Assembly (NCBI GenBank): GCA_023897205.1
Contig: JAHWDD010000016.1
Location: 186,001 to 250,000 of the forward strand
Origin: Exophiala sp. HKRS030
Taxonomy: Eukaryota; Ascomycota; Eurotiomycetes; Chaetothyriales; Herpotrichiellaceae
DNA: 64,000 bases
Direction: 5' to 3'
The notes under the pieces were generated by a model. It was not told where the DNA came from. It made no database searches and saw nothing but the letters and a program-made list of their open reading frames with translations. Both the position numbers and the translations under genes were made by a program. How positions within the stretch are numbered: the stretch's first letter is position 1; each line of letters begins with the position of its first letter. This document shows, in pieces, positions 20,074-29,406 of this stretch.

Positions 20074-21193
20074 TCAAATGATGAACATTGGCACCTCTTC
20101 TAGCCTTGATTTCTCCTCCTGTTCCTTCAGCTGGCGTGTACGTAACCGATCCTTGTGTTGTCTTGACGTAGTTTGTGATCGGCGCAAGAAAGACTGGCCG
20201 ATACCTTGCTCATTACTCTCCTTGTCAACGCTCCTAAGTTCCGGCGAAATAGGCTGGGGCCGGTCTTGATTGTGTCTTTGTCTTGTAGTCGTTGCTACTC
20301 TAATTCTCGAAGCTTTGCCGAGCGTTGTCCTCGACGTAGACGAGGTTGCACGGGTCGATAGATCATCGTCCCGGATCATCGGAGCTTTGCCCACATGCTT
20401 TCTATCCCAGCTCAGGTCATCGCTTTCTGAGTCCTTGCCGGAAGAGCCACTGCTATTAGGTCTGACGAAACCCATCCCGGCTTTCGTGTTGCTCGATATC
20501 TTCTCCAGCCCAAGGAGAGATGTCTTGCCTGGGTTGCTGCCTGTCATCAGTGGAGCGAGACTTGTGCCTGACCAAAGATCGTCTCCTGCGTCTTCCTCCT
20601 CATCCACAGCTGAGCGACCCAACACCCTCTGCAATACGTCCTTTTGCCTATGTTGCAGAGCATCCGCCTTCAGTCTCTGCTTGGCCTGCTTCGACATCGG
20701 AGAGGTTGGTTCTGGCAGAGCCTTAGGAGGTGCCTCGCGAGCTTGTTTCACCAGTCTCTTGTACTCGGCCAAATGAAGGTGTGCGGTGTAGCTTTGCGCG
20801 ACAGTATTGAACTCATCTTCGACCATGATGTAGATGTCATCTCCGTCATAGCCGTCGTGCATCAACCTGTACAGCACCTTAGCAATGCAAGTTACCCTTG
20901 TAGCCCTGTACTCACTCGCTGGACGGCGGTGCTTTGACAGGCGATGAAGTAGGCGTTGCACCTGCCTCAGGTCAGCTCGAAGTCACAGCATGCATGTCTT
21001 GCAACTGACCGCGGTCTCGCTTTGCTGGAGTGCGATCAGACAGGTTCTCTTGTGCCGGAGTTTCTACCGCCTCACTCAATCTACCAAGTGCAGGAGGAGA
21101 GGATGGCTCTGTATGTGATCGCACTGAGCCAATTGTACGTTGCTTCTTGGGCGGTGGTGCATGATCGGTTGTCCATGGCAAGGTGCGAGCCAT
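20074..21193 (-). CDS. Conserved-looking fungal protein of unknown function, three exons
   Basis: Exons 21193-21010, 20961-20916 and 20866-20074 give 340 residues. Introns are 48 nt (GTCAGT...CAG) and 49 nt (GTGAGT...TACAG). Only this splicing yields an uninterrupted protein through the 46-nt middle exon, which codes for a Pro/Ser linker (GATPTSSPVKAPPSS) and leads into ELMHDGYDGDDIYIMVEDEF. That part, continuing NTVAQSYTAHLHLAEYKRLV, is the one segment that looks conserved and folded, mainly helical, about residues 77-115. The N-terminus (MARTLPWTTDHAPPPKKQR) carries a short basic patch; the rest is Ser/Arg-rich and likely disordered, ending in a charged coiled-coil-like tail (KEQEEKSRLEEV). 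Nuclear location is plausible but inferred. I do not recognise the family. The start is the first ATG (21193); the frame is open to a TTG at 21235. Confidence 0.75.
20867..20915 (-). other. Intron 2 of the 340-residue unknown gene
   Basis: 49 nt with perfect GTGAGT donor and TACAG acceptor; branch candidate GTAAC. Without splicing the frame also stays open, but the protein context is worse. Confidence 0.7.
20962..21009 (-). other. Intron 1 of the 340-residue unknown gene
   Basis: 48 nt, GTCAGT donor and GGCAG acceptor with branch CTGAC. The unspliced first frame closes at a TGA shortly after the donor. Confidence 0.7.
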
Positions 21194-21826
21194 GTCGAAG
21201 AATGAAATGCGGGCTGCCTCTGGGGCCTGAATCAAGGTGGATTGGCGCGGCTCGGATGATGCTCAAGAAACGTTGTGTACATTTCTAATGCGCTTAATGT
21301 AGTGGGGAGATTGCTACAGGTGCTGTATTATGTTGTGCAGTACCTTCAATCCCACTGCTTTGGCAAACGAGGTGAAAACTACTGCTTTGTTGAAGGTAAT
21401 CACTAGGTAAACCTTACGCGGAGATCAGCCTTGGGGAGCGGCGAGGCTGCGCAAATGCCCACACCCCGCCTGGCTGCTCCTCATTCATAGGTGAAAGTGA
21501 TCTCGAAGAGTGGCACAGAAGCATGGAAGTTATGGTAGATCCGGCGAACCGCCATTCTGATCTAGTCTTGATGATTTATACCTTCTGCTGCAATATCGCA
21601 ACAGACGCGGGCCCAATTTTATTCCTGTATAACGCCAAAATTTGGGTATCATAACTCAGATAGTTTTGAGCCAACCACTAGCCCATGAACTCCATAGCAT
21701 GCAACGTTGAATAGTCGTCGTAAAAATCATCCCAGGCTGCTCTGATGTCTTTCTCCAAGTAACCGGCCGCCGTGAAAGACAGCATGAACGTCAAACCAGG
21801 CCCAGAAGATTGTGATATTGCCAGTA
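21194..21826. other. Intergenic: promoter of unknown gene, TFIIA 3' end
   Basis: About 630 bp between two minus-strand genes. No coding signal or structural RNA seen. Confidence 0.5.
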
Positions 21827-22324
21827 TCAAGGCTCTCCGGGCTTCTTAGAATTACAGCTGACGATTTTGACTTTTTCGGCCTGGAACTCCTGCCCTCCAT
21901 CACTCTTGAACTTGACTTTTTTCACAAGGAATGTCCAGACATCATCGCAGAATCGGTATGTTTCTAGGTGGCCCTATACAAATCTCAGTATTTTCGATGG
22001 CAGACGAAGTGTCCTTACACACCTTGAATGTGAGCCTCGATTTGACCTTCTCAGCGAGATTGTCGGCTATCGCGCGATCGAAATTGGCTAGAATCTTCAT
22101 TGCCAACTGGGGTTCGATGCGGCCATCGTTGATCAGGTCATCGATGGTGTCAATGAGCGACAAGCCGATGCTGTATTAACCAGTCAATTGTTGTCCCAGA
22201 CAAGATCCAAGTTGAAAGCGAAGGCGAAAATGAAACCAAGAGCAAGATGCCCGCACGATATTGGGCTAACCTACCTACTACCACGGTAGAGTTCGTAATA
22301 CTGTTGTTGCGTTGCTGCAGCCAT
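21827..22324 (-). CDS. TOA2: Transcription initiation factor IIA small (gamma) subunit
   Basis: Exons 22324-22275, 22170-22023 and 21973-21827 encode 114 residues, the expected length (yeast Toa2 122, human TFIIA-gamma 109). The first exon reads [17 protein letters not shown], and the next [20 protein letters not shown], then [13 protein letters not shown] and KVKSRLTFK: the N-terminal four-helix bundle half. The third exon [20 protein letters not shown] and a short tail ([14 protein letters not shown]) form the beta-barrel half that contacts TBP and DNA. With the large subunit Toa1, it stabilises TBP on the TATA element at RNA polymerase II promoters. Introns are 104 nt (GTAGGT...ATACAG) and 49 nt (GTGTGT...ATAG); the join is exact in both cases. 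Divergent from the 107-residue protein gene, 393 bp apart. Confidence 0.95.
21974..22022 (-). other. Intron 2 of TFIIA small subunit gene
   Basis: 49 nt, phase 0, GTGTGT...TATAG. Splicing restores [17 protein letters not shown], the invariant core of the subunit. Confidence 0.9.
22171..22274 (-). other. Intron 1 of TFIIA small subunit gene
   Basis: 104 nt, phase 2, GTAGGT...AATACAG. Splicing joins YRGSS to IGLSLIDT, as in all TFIIA-gamma proteins. Confidence 0.9.
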
Positions 22325-22717
22325 TGATTCACCTCTTCCCGCTCACTCGTGGGCAATTGAAAGAGACCAGTTTATTGTGAGGTGATAAGGGTAGTCCGGG
22401 AGAAAGCGAGTGGCAGGAATGATGGCAGAAGAATTGTGTTAGAGAACTTGGGTATGTAGATTAAGAACGACGTGAGTAACTCAACGGCGGCGCAGGCAGC
22501 GTCTATGTCGTCTATTGGCCGGAACGAAAACGCTAGTGACTAACTGATGATTGGCTGCAATGCTCTCTCTCCTGACGCAAATACCTACAACGATGACTTA
22601 CGTAGTGCCAGGCAATGCACTTGGACGTGAAGAAAACCTGAAGTATGGCAATCACTGTTCGCATGATCATCGCACACATCTACACGTAATCATCGCAGGT
22701 GGTGTTGAGGGAGAATC
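22325..22717. promoter_or_regulatory. Divergent promoter, TFIIA small subunit / 107-residue protein
   Basis: A 393-bp shared upstream region. Two ATTGG boxes (complement of CCAAT) lie at 22514-22518 and 22550-22554, on the side nearer the 107-residue gene; in fungi the CCAAT-binding complex (Hap/AnCF) often acts at mitochondrial and housekeeping promoters. Assignment is by motif only. Confidence 0.4.
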
Positions 22718-23041
22718 ATGTCTCTGCTGCGCATAACAACATCGCCACGGACTTTTGTATGCCGTCCTTCCAGGATGACAATGCAAAGACTGGCAATCTC
22801 CACTACCTCACCAAGTGGTGTCAATAAAAGTTCTAACAAGCAAGCTAATTCTGAAAAGAGCCATAAAGCAACCGAGAAGACGAAGGAGTCTCACAAGAGC
22901 GTGGCGCAAACCGATGAAGATATGCGTAGCATAATGGAGGCCTTGTCTGGAGATGGGGGCGCTGCTGGTGCGGAATTGGAAGATGGAAAGCCAGTTGCAA
23001 TGAAGCGGAGTGTCAGAGATAACATGTTCAGATATATCTGA
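22718..23041 (+). CDS. Small protein of unknown function, probable mitochondrial presequence
   Basis: A 107-residue single-exon protein. The first ~30 residues are basic with hydroxyls and no acids (MSLLRITTSPRTFVCRPSR, then MTMQRLAISTTSPS), a good match to a mitochondrial targeting peptide with a likely cleavage near residues 25-30. A Lys/Ser/Glu-rich linker follows. The C-terminal ~40 residues look conserved and folded: DEDMRSIMEALSGDGGAAG, ELEDGKPVAMKRSVRDNMFRYI at the end, the last stretch being the kind of fixed terminus seen when a C-terminus is functional. I do not recognise the family; a small accessory of a mitochondrial complex is a guess from size and targeting only. ATG at 22718 is the first in frame. 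Confidence 0.7.
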   Translation: MSLLRITTSPRTFVCRPSRMTMQRLAISTTSPSGVNKSSNKQANSEKSHKATEKTKESHKSVAQTDEDMRSIMEALSGDGGAAGAELEDGKPVAMKRSVRDNMFRYI

Positions 23042-23184
23042 TGCTTTCTCATGTCGAGCAGTGTGGCAGCGCCAGCGGGAAAAGGAGAATCCAACCAGTC
23101 AAAGGAGAATGCCATTCCGGGGTATAATGCAACACAACAAAATCAAAAATCACCTGGTCACCACCATCGCTGCGGAAATATACC

Positions 23185-24041
23185 TCAATTGGTCCCTTTG
23201 TTGTACAAATCACTGACATCCCCAACGAGATCCTTCACCGCGCTACCGCCCGGGCAGTCATACCACTTCCCACCATCTCGAACACACCGGACCTCGCCCG
23301 CAAGTCTGACGGTGCAACTCTTTGTAACATTGTATTCTTCACTTCTTTCGATGCTCGACCGAAGGAGGCCAATACCTTCACCCTCATCACTAATACAACC
23401 ATTCAACTTGGAGAAGTCGATGCCGTGCTCCATCGCGCAGCTCTCAACTAGGTCTCGATTGGGGATATCAGGGTAATCTGAGATCATGCAATTCGCAAAC
23501 CCGAGCCAGATCTTGACGTCTGGGTAAACTTTGGCGGCACAGAGGAGGATTTCGTTCCCGAGGCATTCGCCAGGGCCGTGTTTGCAAGAGACTGCATCAG
23601 ACTTGGGGTCGACGCTAAAGAGCATGTAAGCAAAGAATATAGCTCTTTTGAGTCTAGCATAGAATACCTTCCGATGAACGACATCGTGAAGTTGACTTTA
23701 TCACTGACTTCCACCATGGTCGGCAGTATCAGATCCCGCAGGCAGTCCCTTGCATCGGGGCACTTTGACATGACGTGAATCTCGAGGGGAACCTTTTCTG
23801 AATCTTCATCGACAGCCACTTGCGAGAACGATTTTGCAGGGTCATAGTGGTGACGGCAGACAAATGCGGCGCGAAACAGTGAGAAAAGTGCCACCAATGT
23901 CAAGATGGCGGGTATGATGCGTCTGATCCATTGCCGTTGGGGAGTATATCTCTCTGCTCGCGGTTGTTCGTAGGAGGGCTTTCTGAGAGACGCGGAGACC
24001 GGAAACTTGTCTTCCGGAAGACGGGAATACCGTGAAGCCAT
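23185..24041 (-). CDS. GILT-family protein (gamma-interferon-inducible thiol reductase-like), membrane-anchored
   Basis: Exons 24041-23668 and 23614-23185 encode 267 residues. The 53-nt intron (GTATTC donor, TTTAG acceptor) joins NFTMSFIG to SVDPKSDAVSCKHG. A single hydrophobic segment (residues about 42-62, IIPAILTLVALFSLFRAAFV) after a basic cytosolic tail suggests a type II membrane anchor or uncleaved signal. The lumenal domain starts PLEIHVMSKCPDARDC, and carries the GILT signature C-x-H-G-x-x-E-C-x-x-N-x-x-x-x-C (residues 135-150). Animal GILTs reduce disulfides in lysosomes with a CxxC pair; here the matching site is CPDA with the next Cys at position 100 (spacing six), so classical thiol reductase chemistry is doubtful. 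Later Cys residues (ANCMISD, SCAMEHG, GCISDEG, SCTVRL, RCVRDGG, YDCPGG) suggest several disulfides, consistent with vacuolar or secretory location. Confidence 0.85.
23615..23667 (-). other. Intron in GILT-family gene
   Basis: 53 nt, phase 2, GTATTC...CTTTAG. Both flanking exons match the family across the join. Confidence 0.8.
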
Positions 24042-25285
24042 CAAGTCAAGTAACTAATTCAGCGGTGAGGAGAATCACGGTCTTGTGAGGGACAATTTCC
24101 ATACGACCTGTGTTGTCCGCACGACACGGAGTACTTGTCGAGGCGCATGTGGTAGCGGGTCATAAAGCTAGCGTACAAAGTACGGAGTGAGTACGAGTAC
24201 GAGCACAGGGCCATTTGCACTCCCGACAACGGCGACTTAAAGCAGCAATGAAACGGAGGAGACCGTTAGTTTTCCTGGTCGTGATGAGGATTAACTAATA
24301 CTCCTACTCCGTATTTATGGTACCCAATGTTAAGATGCGTAGAGCCTGGCCCTCCACAGCACTAGGTACTCAAGGTACAATCTCTGGCTGCTCCGTACAG
24401 TATCATTGACAAACTATAATTGTCTATGGAATTCGGAGTAGATACCTTGAGGCTCGCCCTCGGGATCCGGTTCACTTCCGGGCTGTTCTCGATTTGCAGT
24501 TCCAATCTATGTGTCTTGTGCAACCCACTTGAGGTTGGCATGGGCATCTCAGCTGGCTGGCGAGGCGCCCTTCTGTCCGCTATCGCAGGGTTTGCCCATC
24601 CCTCTAAGCAGAAAACGGGTCATCACCATGAAGCCTAGTAGCACTTTGACATGTCAAATCGTCGGCCTGTGACTCGCCTGTCCCTCTCTGGCGCCGGTTC
24701 TTAGTCTAATCAGCCCTTGTAGCCATGTGGCAGGAGGGCCTTCGGTGGGCAGCCTATGTCTCTTTTGGTATTTGGGTGCAGCCGTGGTGCAGGTTCCCCA
24801 GTTTATCGGCGGCCTCGCGTTATTAGTGAACATGTTGACCGTCGTATTCGTGACTTTGGCCGGGGAGCCGTGTTTATTGGTTCGTAGGTCTGTGCGATGC
24901 CGGAAGGACGAGCTTCAAACACTGGAAATCTAATTGAGGCTGACTACACTACGCTCGATCTTCCTTCCTTCTCCCCAGCGTCACATCCGACTCCAGGGTG
25001 ACATCTGCCTGGACCATGAAACATTGAACATTGATCTTCAGCTATCTGAGTCACGCTGCCTTTGCGACACCTGAGTCTCGCAATACAAAAAACTGCCATT
25101 GAAGATTACACAAAGAACCAAATCTCTGGGCCTTCTTACTCTCCGAAACTCGCCCAGTGTTTCAGCGACTCTCCCCATTCGCACCCGGCGCCCAATGCTG
25201 GATGCCTTGCACGTGAACAGCCTTCCCGACTTTCACACCACTCAAGTCCTGGCCTCCTCACGCGCTTCTCATATATCACGACACC
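24042..25285. other. Divergent intergenic region with clustered ACGGAGTA motifs
   Basis: About 1.24 kb between the GILT-family gene and the hexokinase-like gene. No gene recognised. It holds a cluster of the ACGGAGTA-type motif (24126-24134, 24180-24194 and the complement at 24305-24313). The pyrimidine-rich sequence before 25286 is typical of a fungal 5' leader. Confidence 0.5.
24126..24313. repeat. Cluster of three ACGGAGTA-type motifs
   Basis: ACGGAGTAC at 24126-24134, GTACGGAGTGAGTAC at 24180-24194 and its inverse TACTCCGTA at 24305-24313 lie within 190 bp, upstream of the GILT-family gene. The sites are separated by unrelated sequence, so they are not a tandem array. Confidence 0.55.
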
Positions 25286-27113
25286 ATGTCTGAACGGGCT
25301 TCAGCGCCATCGGCCAGTAATGGCAGCCCGCCGCCAGACGACGTGGAAGCTGAGCTCGAGTCTTTTGTCCAGCCGCTGCTTATCGATGATACCGTGGTCC
25401 ATAACCTGGCCTATCAGTTCTCAAAAGTCTACCATGAACTTGCACTCCATTCTGAAGAACAGTTTCTCCCGACGCCGGTGACTGAGCTACCTTCGGGCCA
25501 TGAGACAGGTCAATTCCTCGCCATCGATGTCGGCGGCACCAATTTGCGTGTTGCTTTCATCGAACTACTGGGGGATGCTGATGACCTCGCATCGTCCGCT
25601 CAAGGCCAGGACAAGTCACGTGAGACCATCAGAAATGCCCAGCGACCGCGTGTACGACGGACCTTGGAGAAGGCCTGGCCTATTGGCGAACATCTGAAAA
25701 TGGACAAAACTGATGACCTTTTTGCCTGGATTGGTGATTGTATCGCGGAAGTCGTATGGGACCGACTTAGTTCGGATACTGGCAAGGTAGAAGTCCCGGA
25801 GGAACTCCCAATGGGCATTACTTTCAGCTTTCCCATGATGTAAGTTACTGGTTCTGAATGAAGAACAGACTGCTTTGCTCCATGCTAACATGTGATTTAG
25901 GCAAGAGAAGCTCGACTCAGCGACGCTGATGCCCATGGGCAAAGGCTTCACGATAACTTCCGACCTTGATCTGGGTTCCACCTTGCTGCAAGGCTACGCT
26001 CGACATACCAGACAGCAACAAAGCAACGACTCATCCCCACGCGCAAAGAGAAGGAAACTTGGCCCACTCCCCCGACTAAAGATTGCTGCCATCACCAATG
26101 ACACTATCGCCACTCTTGCATCATTAGCATACAGTGTCAAGTCGCTGCCAAATTCTAGAGTTGTTGCCGGCATCATTGTCGGAACTGGCTGCAACGCCAC
26201 GGTGCCCATGAAATTCTCAAGCTTGGGCGAGGCCAAAGCTACCTCGATTCGCAAGAACAAGCCAGAAGCAACAGAGACTGTTGTCAATACTGAAATCACA
26301 ATCGCTGGTGCCTGTGGACCACTACAATCCATCACCACCGATTGGGATCGTGAATTGGATGCGGCATGTGCACGACCGGGTTTCCAACCTCTGGAGTACA
26401 TGACAGGAGGTAGGTATATAGGAGAGCTGGTGCGCATCATATTCCACGATTACATGACCAGAGCACATAAGCCGCCAGTTCCATCAACCTCACTTCCCGC
26501 TACTATCGTCCATCCATACAGCTTCACCACGACCTTCGTCAGCGCGGTAGTTGCACGGTCAAGGACCAATGCAGAACTGGCAGGAGAATTGAAGCGTCGA
26601 ATGCCACCGCCAGAATCGTCCAACTGGGGCTGGACGCCACACTCAGCGGGAGCCTTGCGCAGAATAGCGCATCTTGTTCAAGTTCGTTCCGCGGGGCTCA
26701 TCGCCGCTACGACTGTCGGCCTCCTTGCTACCGTCGGCGAGATTGCATTGTCCGAGCCAGGCAGCCCTGCCTCACTTCCAGACGCGGTCTTCACATCAGA
26801 CAGCAAGCCTTCGTCCCCAAAGAACAGCCATCTGGCGCTACCTTCACATGATGTGCGTGATGGGCTCTCGCCAGCCCCAGGCGCCACGGCTTGGAAGTCA
26901 GGACCGGAAGAGCTTGTTATTGCGTATACTGGAGGGATCATTCAGCATTATCCTAACTTTAAAGAACAATGTCAGCGGTTCATCGACCGACTTGTGATGC
27001 GAGCAGGACCGCAAGACGGTGGCAAGAGTGTCTTCTTGCGGGAGGCTCGCGACGGTGGCATTATTGGCGCCGGGGTTTTGGCAGGGCAACAGGCCTCCTT
27101 GTCGCCGCGTTAA
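25286..27113 (+). CDS. Atypical hexokinase-like protein
   Basis: Exons 25286-25839 and 25901-27113 encode 588 residues, about 100 more than a yeast hexokinase. The 61-nt intron (GTAAGT, CTAAC branch, TTTAG) joins FSFPM to MQEKLDSATL. The actin-like ATPase core is recognisable: phosphate-1 loop IDVGGTNLRV (80-89), GITFSFPM, KGFTITSDLD, the catalytic-Asp block NDTIATL (251-257, D252), GIIVGTGCNA, and PGFQPLEYMTGGRYIGELVR. Departures from glucose-phosphorylating enzymes are clear: the NTEWGAF glucose-binding block reads NTEITIAGACG, and two insertions are present, a basic RAKRRK stretch near residue 230 and a long Pro/Ser-rich insert before AYTGGIIQHYPNF. Aspergilli have regulatory or non-glucose members (HxkC, XprF/HxkD), and other fungi a GlcNAc kinase of this superfamily; any of these would fit. 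Start is the ATG at 25286 (MSERASAP). Confidence 0.82.
25840..25900 (+). other. Intron in hexokinase-like gene
   Basis: 61 nt, phase 2, GTAAGT...GCTAACAT...TTTAG; standard consensus at all three sites. Confidence 0.9.
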
Positions 27114-27613
27114 TCCCTCTAGTCGGTGGCGCAATCATTGCAGTACGAAAAGCCCGAATCGAATTGCGTATCAGCTCCGCTCCCCCAGTTACCTCGCTAA
27201 GAACTGCAGACTGGTAAGGGCAAGAGACGGTGACGACAAAAAATTAATCTTATTTGGGAAGCTACAGCAATTTTTTTCTGGAAGAACTCCGGCGCGCACC
27301 GACAGGATATGGGTGATTATTGGACAAAGGTATTTGCAGGTTGGATGGTATCATTTCGGGAGATAGATGTCGTCGTTTACCAGTCTGATTTGTGGTGTGA
27401 GGAATCAGATGCCAGGGACATCTGGCTAGTTTGACACGCAGACACCAAAGCAGCAAACTGGCCGTGTGGCTTGAGGAATTCCATATTATCGAGGGCTTAC
27501 GGGCGCCGGAGCGTTGAAAGCGTGCTGCTAAATAAAAAGCGAAACAGGAGTGCTTGAAGGAATGGCTCACCAGACTGGGGGCTATATGTGAGCGTGGTTG
27601 TAAGCGAGGCGAA

Positions 27614-27630
27614 GTACGGAGTACGGAGTT
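27614..27630. repeat. Tandem double copy of the ACGGAGT motif
   Basis: Two overlapping copies spaced eight bases apart (GTACGGAG then TACGGAGTT). The only tandem arrangement of this motif in the window. Confidence 0.55.
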
Positions 27631-28157
27631 GCGGGATCACAATACTGAGTTCCAGGCTAAGAAGAGGCGCCTATTTGTTTGAAAGCGGGGGAAACTGTAA
27701 CAAGGGCTCGCCTGGCTCTTCTCCAGGTTGCAGCAGAATGTACTCACGCAAAGTCATTTTCAGACGCAGAAGATTACCATGTGCGGTCATACAGATAATC
27801 GACAGGAGAAAGGATGTACGTAGGTGCCTTGTAAAGACCATACTCTGTTGTACGAATGAATGAATGAAAGATGATCGTACGATGACAAGAATTTCCTTGC
27901 GTACGAGTACTTTTATCCGCAACCCGGGCATCGGACTTGATACTGTTAACGTCAAGGGTTGTCTACTGAAAGCGAGTCTAGCAGGGAAGATGACACCAAC
28001 CATGACCTTCGTCCTCCAACCATAAGCTGGCCTAGTTTTGTACAAAGCCCAAGGATCGGGAAACATGTCGCTCGGGCCTTCGGCAAAGCTCTGGCCACAA
28101 CAATGTGTGGTATGTTCCGTCGAAACAGCTGCCTCAAATGTCCCATGACTTTGAGAC

Positions 28158-28381
28158 GTGGCAGTCGATGCGCGTGTTGCTCTGGTCGGGCGAGGAATTT
28201 CGACCAGGTCAAATTCCAATCTGAGCCTGCTGTACGACATCTACACGGTCACAGCAGGAGCGAAATGGAGCGTGAAGAGAATAGAAGTCGCCGGGGCACA
28301 CGAGGGAGGAATGGAGGCAGGGTTCGTGCTCGACTCGGCTAAATTGAGCGAGACGCTGATCCCTCAGGCACAACTGCGTAA
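28158..28381 (+). other. Orphan codon-like stretch ending at a GTAAGT
   Basis: A frame reading VALVGRGISTRSNSNLSLLYD, then a Gly/Ala/Val-rich run to SETLIPQAQL, is closed on the left by a TGA at 28152 and on the right by GTAAGT at 28379-28384, a consensus splice donor. This could be one exon of an unrecognised gene, or chance. The matching acceptor side and a start codon were not found, and no family is recognised. Confidence 0.2.
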
Positions 28382-28403
28382 GTCATTACCCCGTACTCGT
28401 ACC

Positions 28404-28413
28404 TACGGAGTAC
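28404..28413. repeat. TACGGAGTAC motif copy
   Basis: A further copy of the recurrent intergenic motif, just after CCGTACTCGTACC at 28391, which resembles its inverse. Confidence 0.5.
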
Positions 28414-29406
28414 AAGCCCCTGGGCGATACGAGTATGGATTTGTTAGCCAAAGTCGACGAAGGGTGGGCAATAACCCCGAAGAGCAAGGCGATTGCGTAA
28501 GACCAACAGTAGCGCAGCCAGCAGGGAAATGAAGAGGAGAGGAGAACAACTCCCCCCTAGAGCAAAGAGGGTACAGTATAGCAAGGTGGTTTGAGTGCAT
28601 CTTCACCGCCCGTAAAAAGTACGTACAGGGAGCATGGTCACGAGAGCAGATACCCCCTGGAGCCCCTGTAGGCAAAGGAATGAGGCCTGGATCGCATTCG
28701 TGGACCCTCTGTTGCCAGGAGCCATTGTGACGAGTTTCTGGCCTCGTGAGTAAGAGAAAGGTTGGACAGTCGAGGGTCTTTGTGTTTCCGTAGGTACTGT
28801 ACCTATATACCTGGCTCGTCCACATGTTTCTACTCGTACCAGAGAAAAAGAGGAACAGAGACTCGAGCAAGTGTGCGTTCCATACGGATGCAGAAACAAG
28901 CTCCACCCTCGAGATTCTCGGTTGCATCGAGGCCTCAGGTTAAAACCCTGGAAGCAGCTTTTGCAAATTGAGGGTTATTGCTCCGTCCTTCTTACTAAAT
29001 GCTTGACTGGGGGGGCTGAATAGAACTGCCTTTTTTGCCGTCTATCCATCCCGCCTTTTCGCTCCCACCTCGTTCTCATCCTGCGCACTCCATTCAACCG
29101 TCACCACACCTTTCATTTTAATTGCTCAACACTACCACAGTCCTAGAACTCGACACTCCTTCCGCTCGTTCTTACGCACCTCTTTCCTCCCTGATTTACC
29201 CTCAGCGATATATACAGCAGAAAAGTACAATAACTATCACCACTGCTTCTCATTCGCCCCAACCGAAACCCGCACTCTTTGTCTCCGAGACCGTCCCTCG
29301 AGTCTGGCCATGCGCATTGTCTCGCGAGATCGCCTTTGATGGGCGGACCCCGACAGCAGTTCTCTCTCCCTCCGCCACCGTTTCACTCTTGCGCCTGCCG
29401 CCAACA

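Larger units (their letters stand above)
27114..29406. other. Long intergenic region, one orphan codon-like stretch
   Basis: About 2.3 kb without a firm gene. It holds two ACGGAGTA-type sites (27614-27630, 28404-28413) and a coding-like stretch at about 28158-28378 listed separately. From 29020 to 29406 it is pyrimidine-rich, the likely 5' leader and promoter of the membrane protein gene. Confidence 0.45.

Noticed and set aside
27671..28240. 189-codon minus-strand frame
   Set aside because: No ATG in a good context, no recognisable domain, and no splice pattern.
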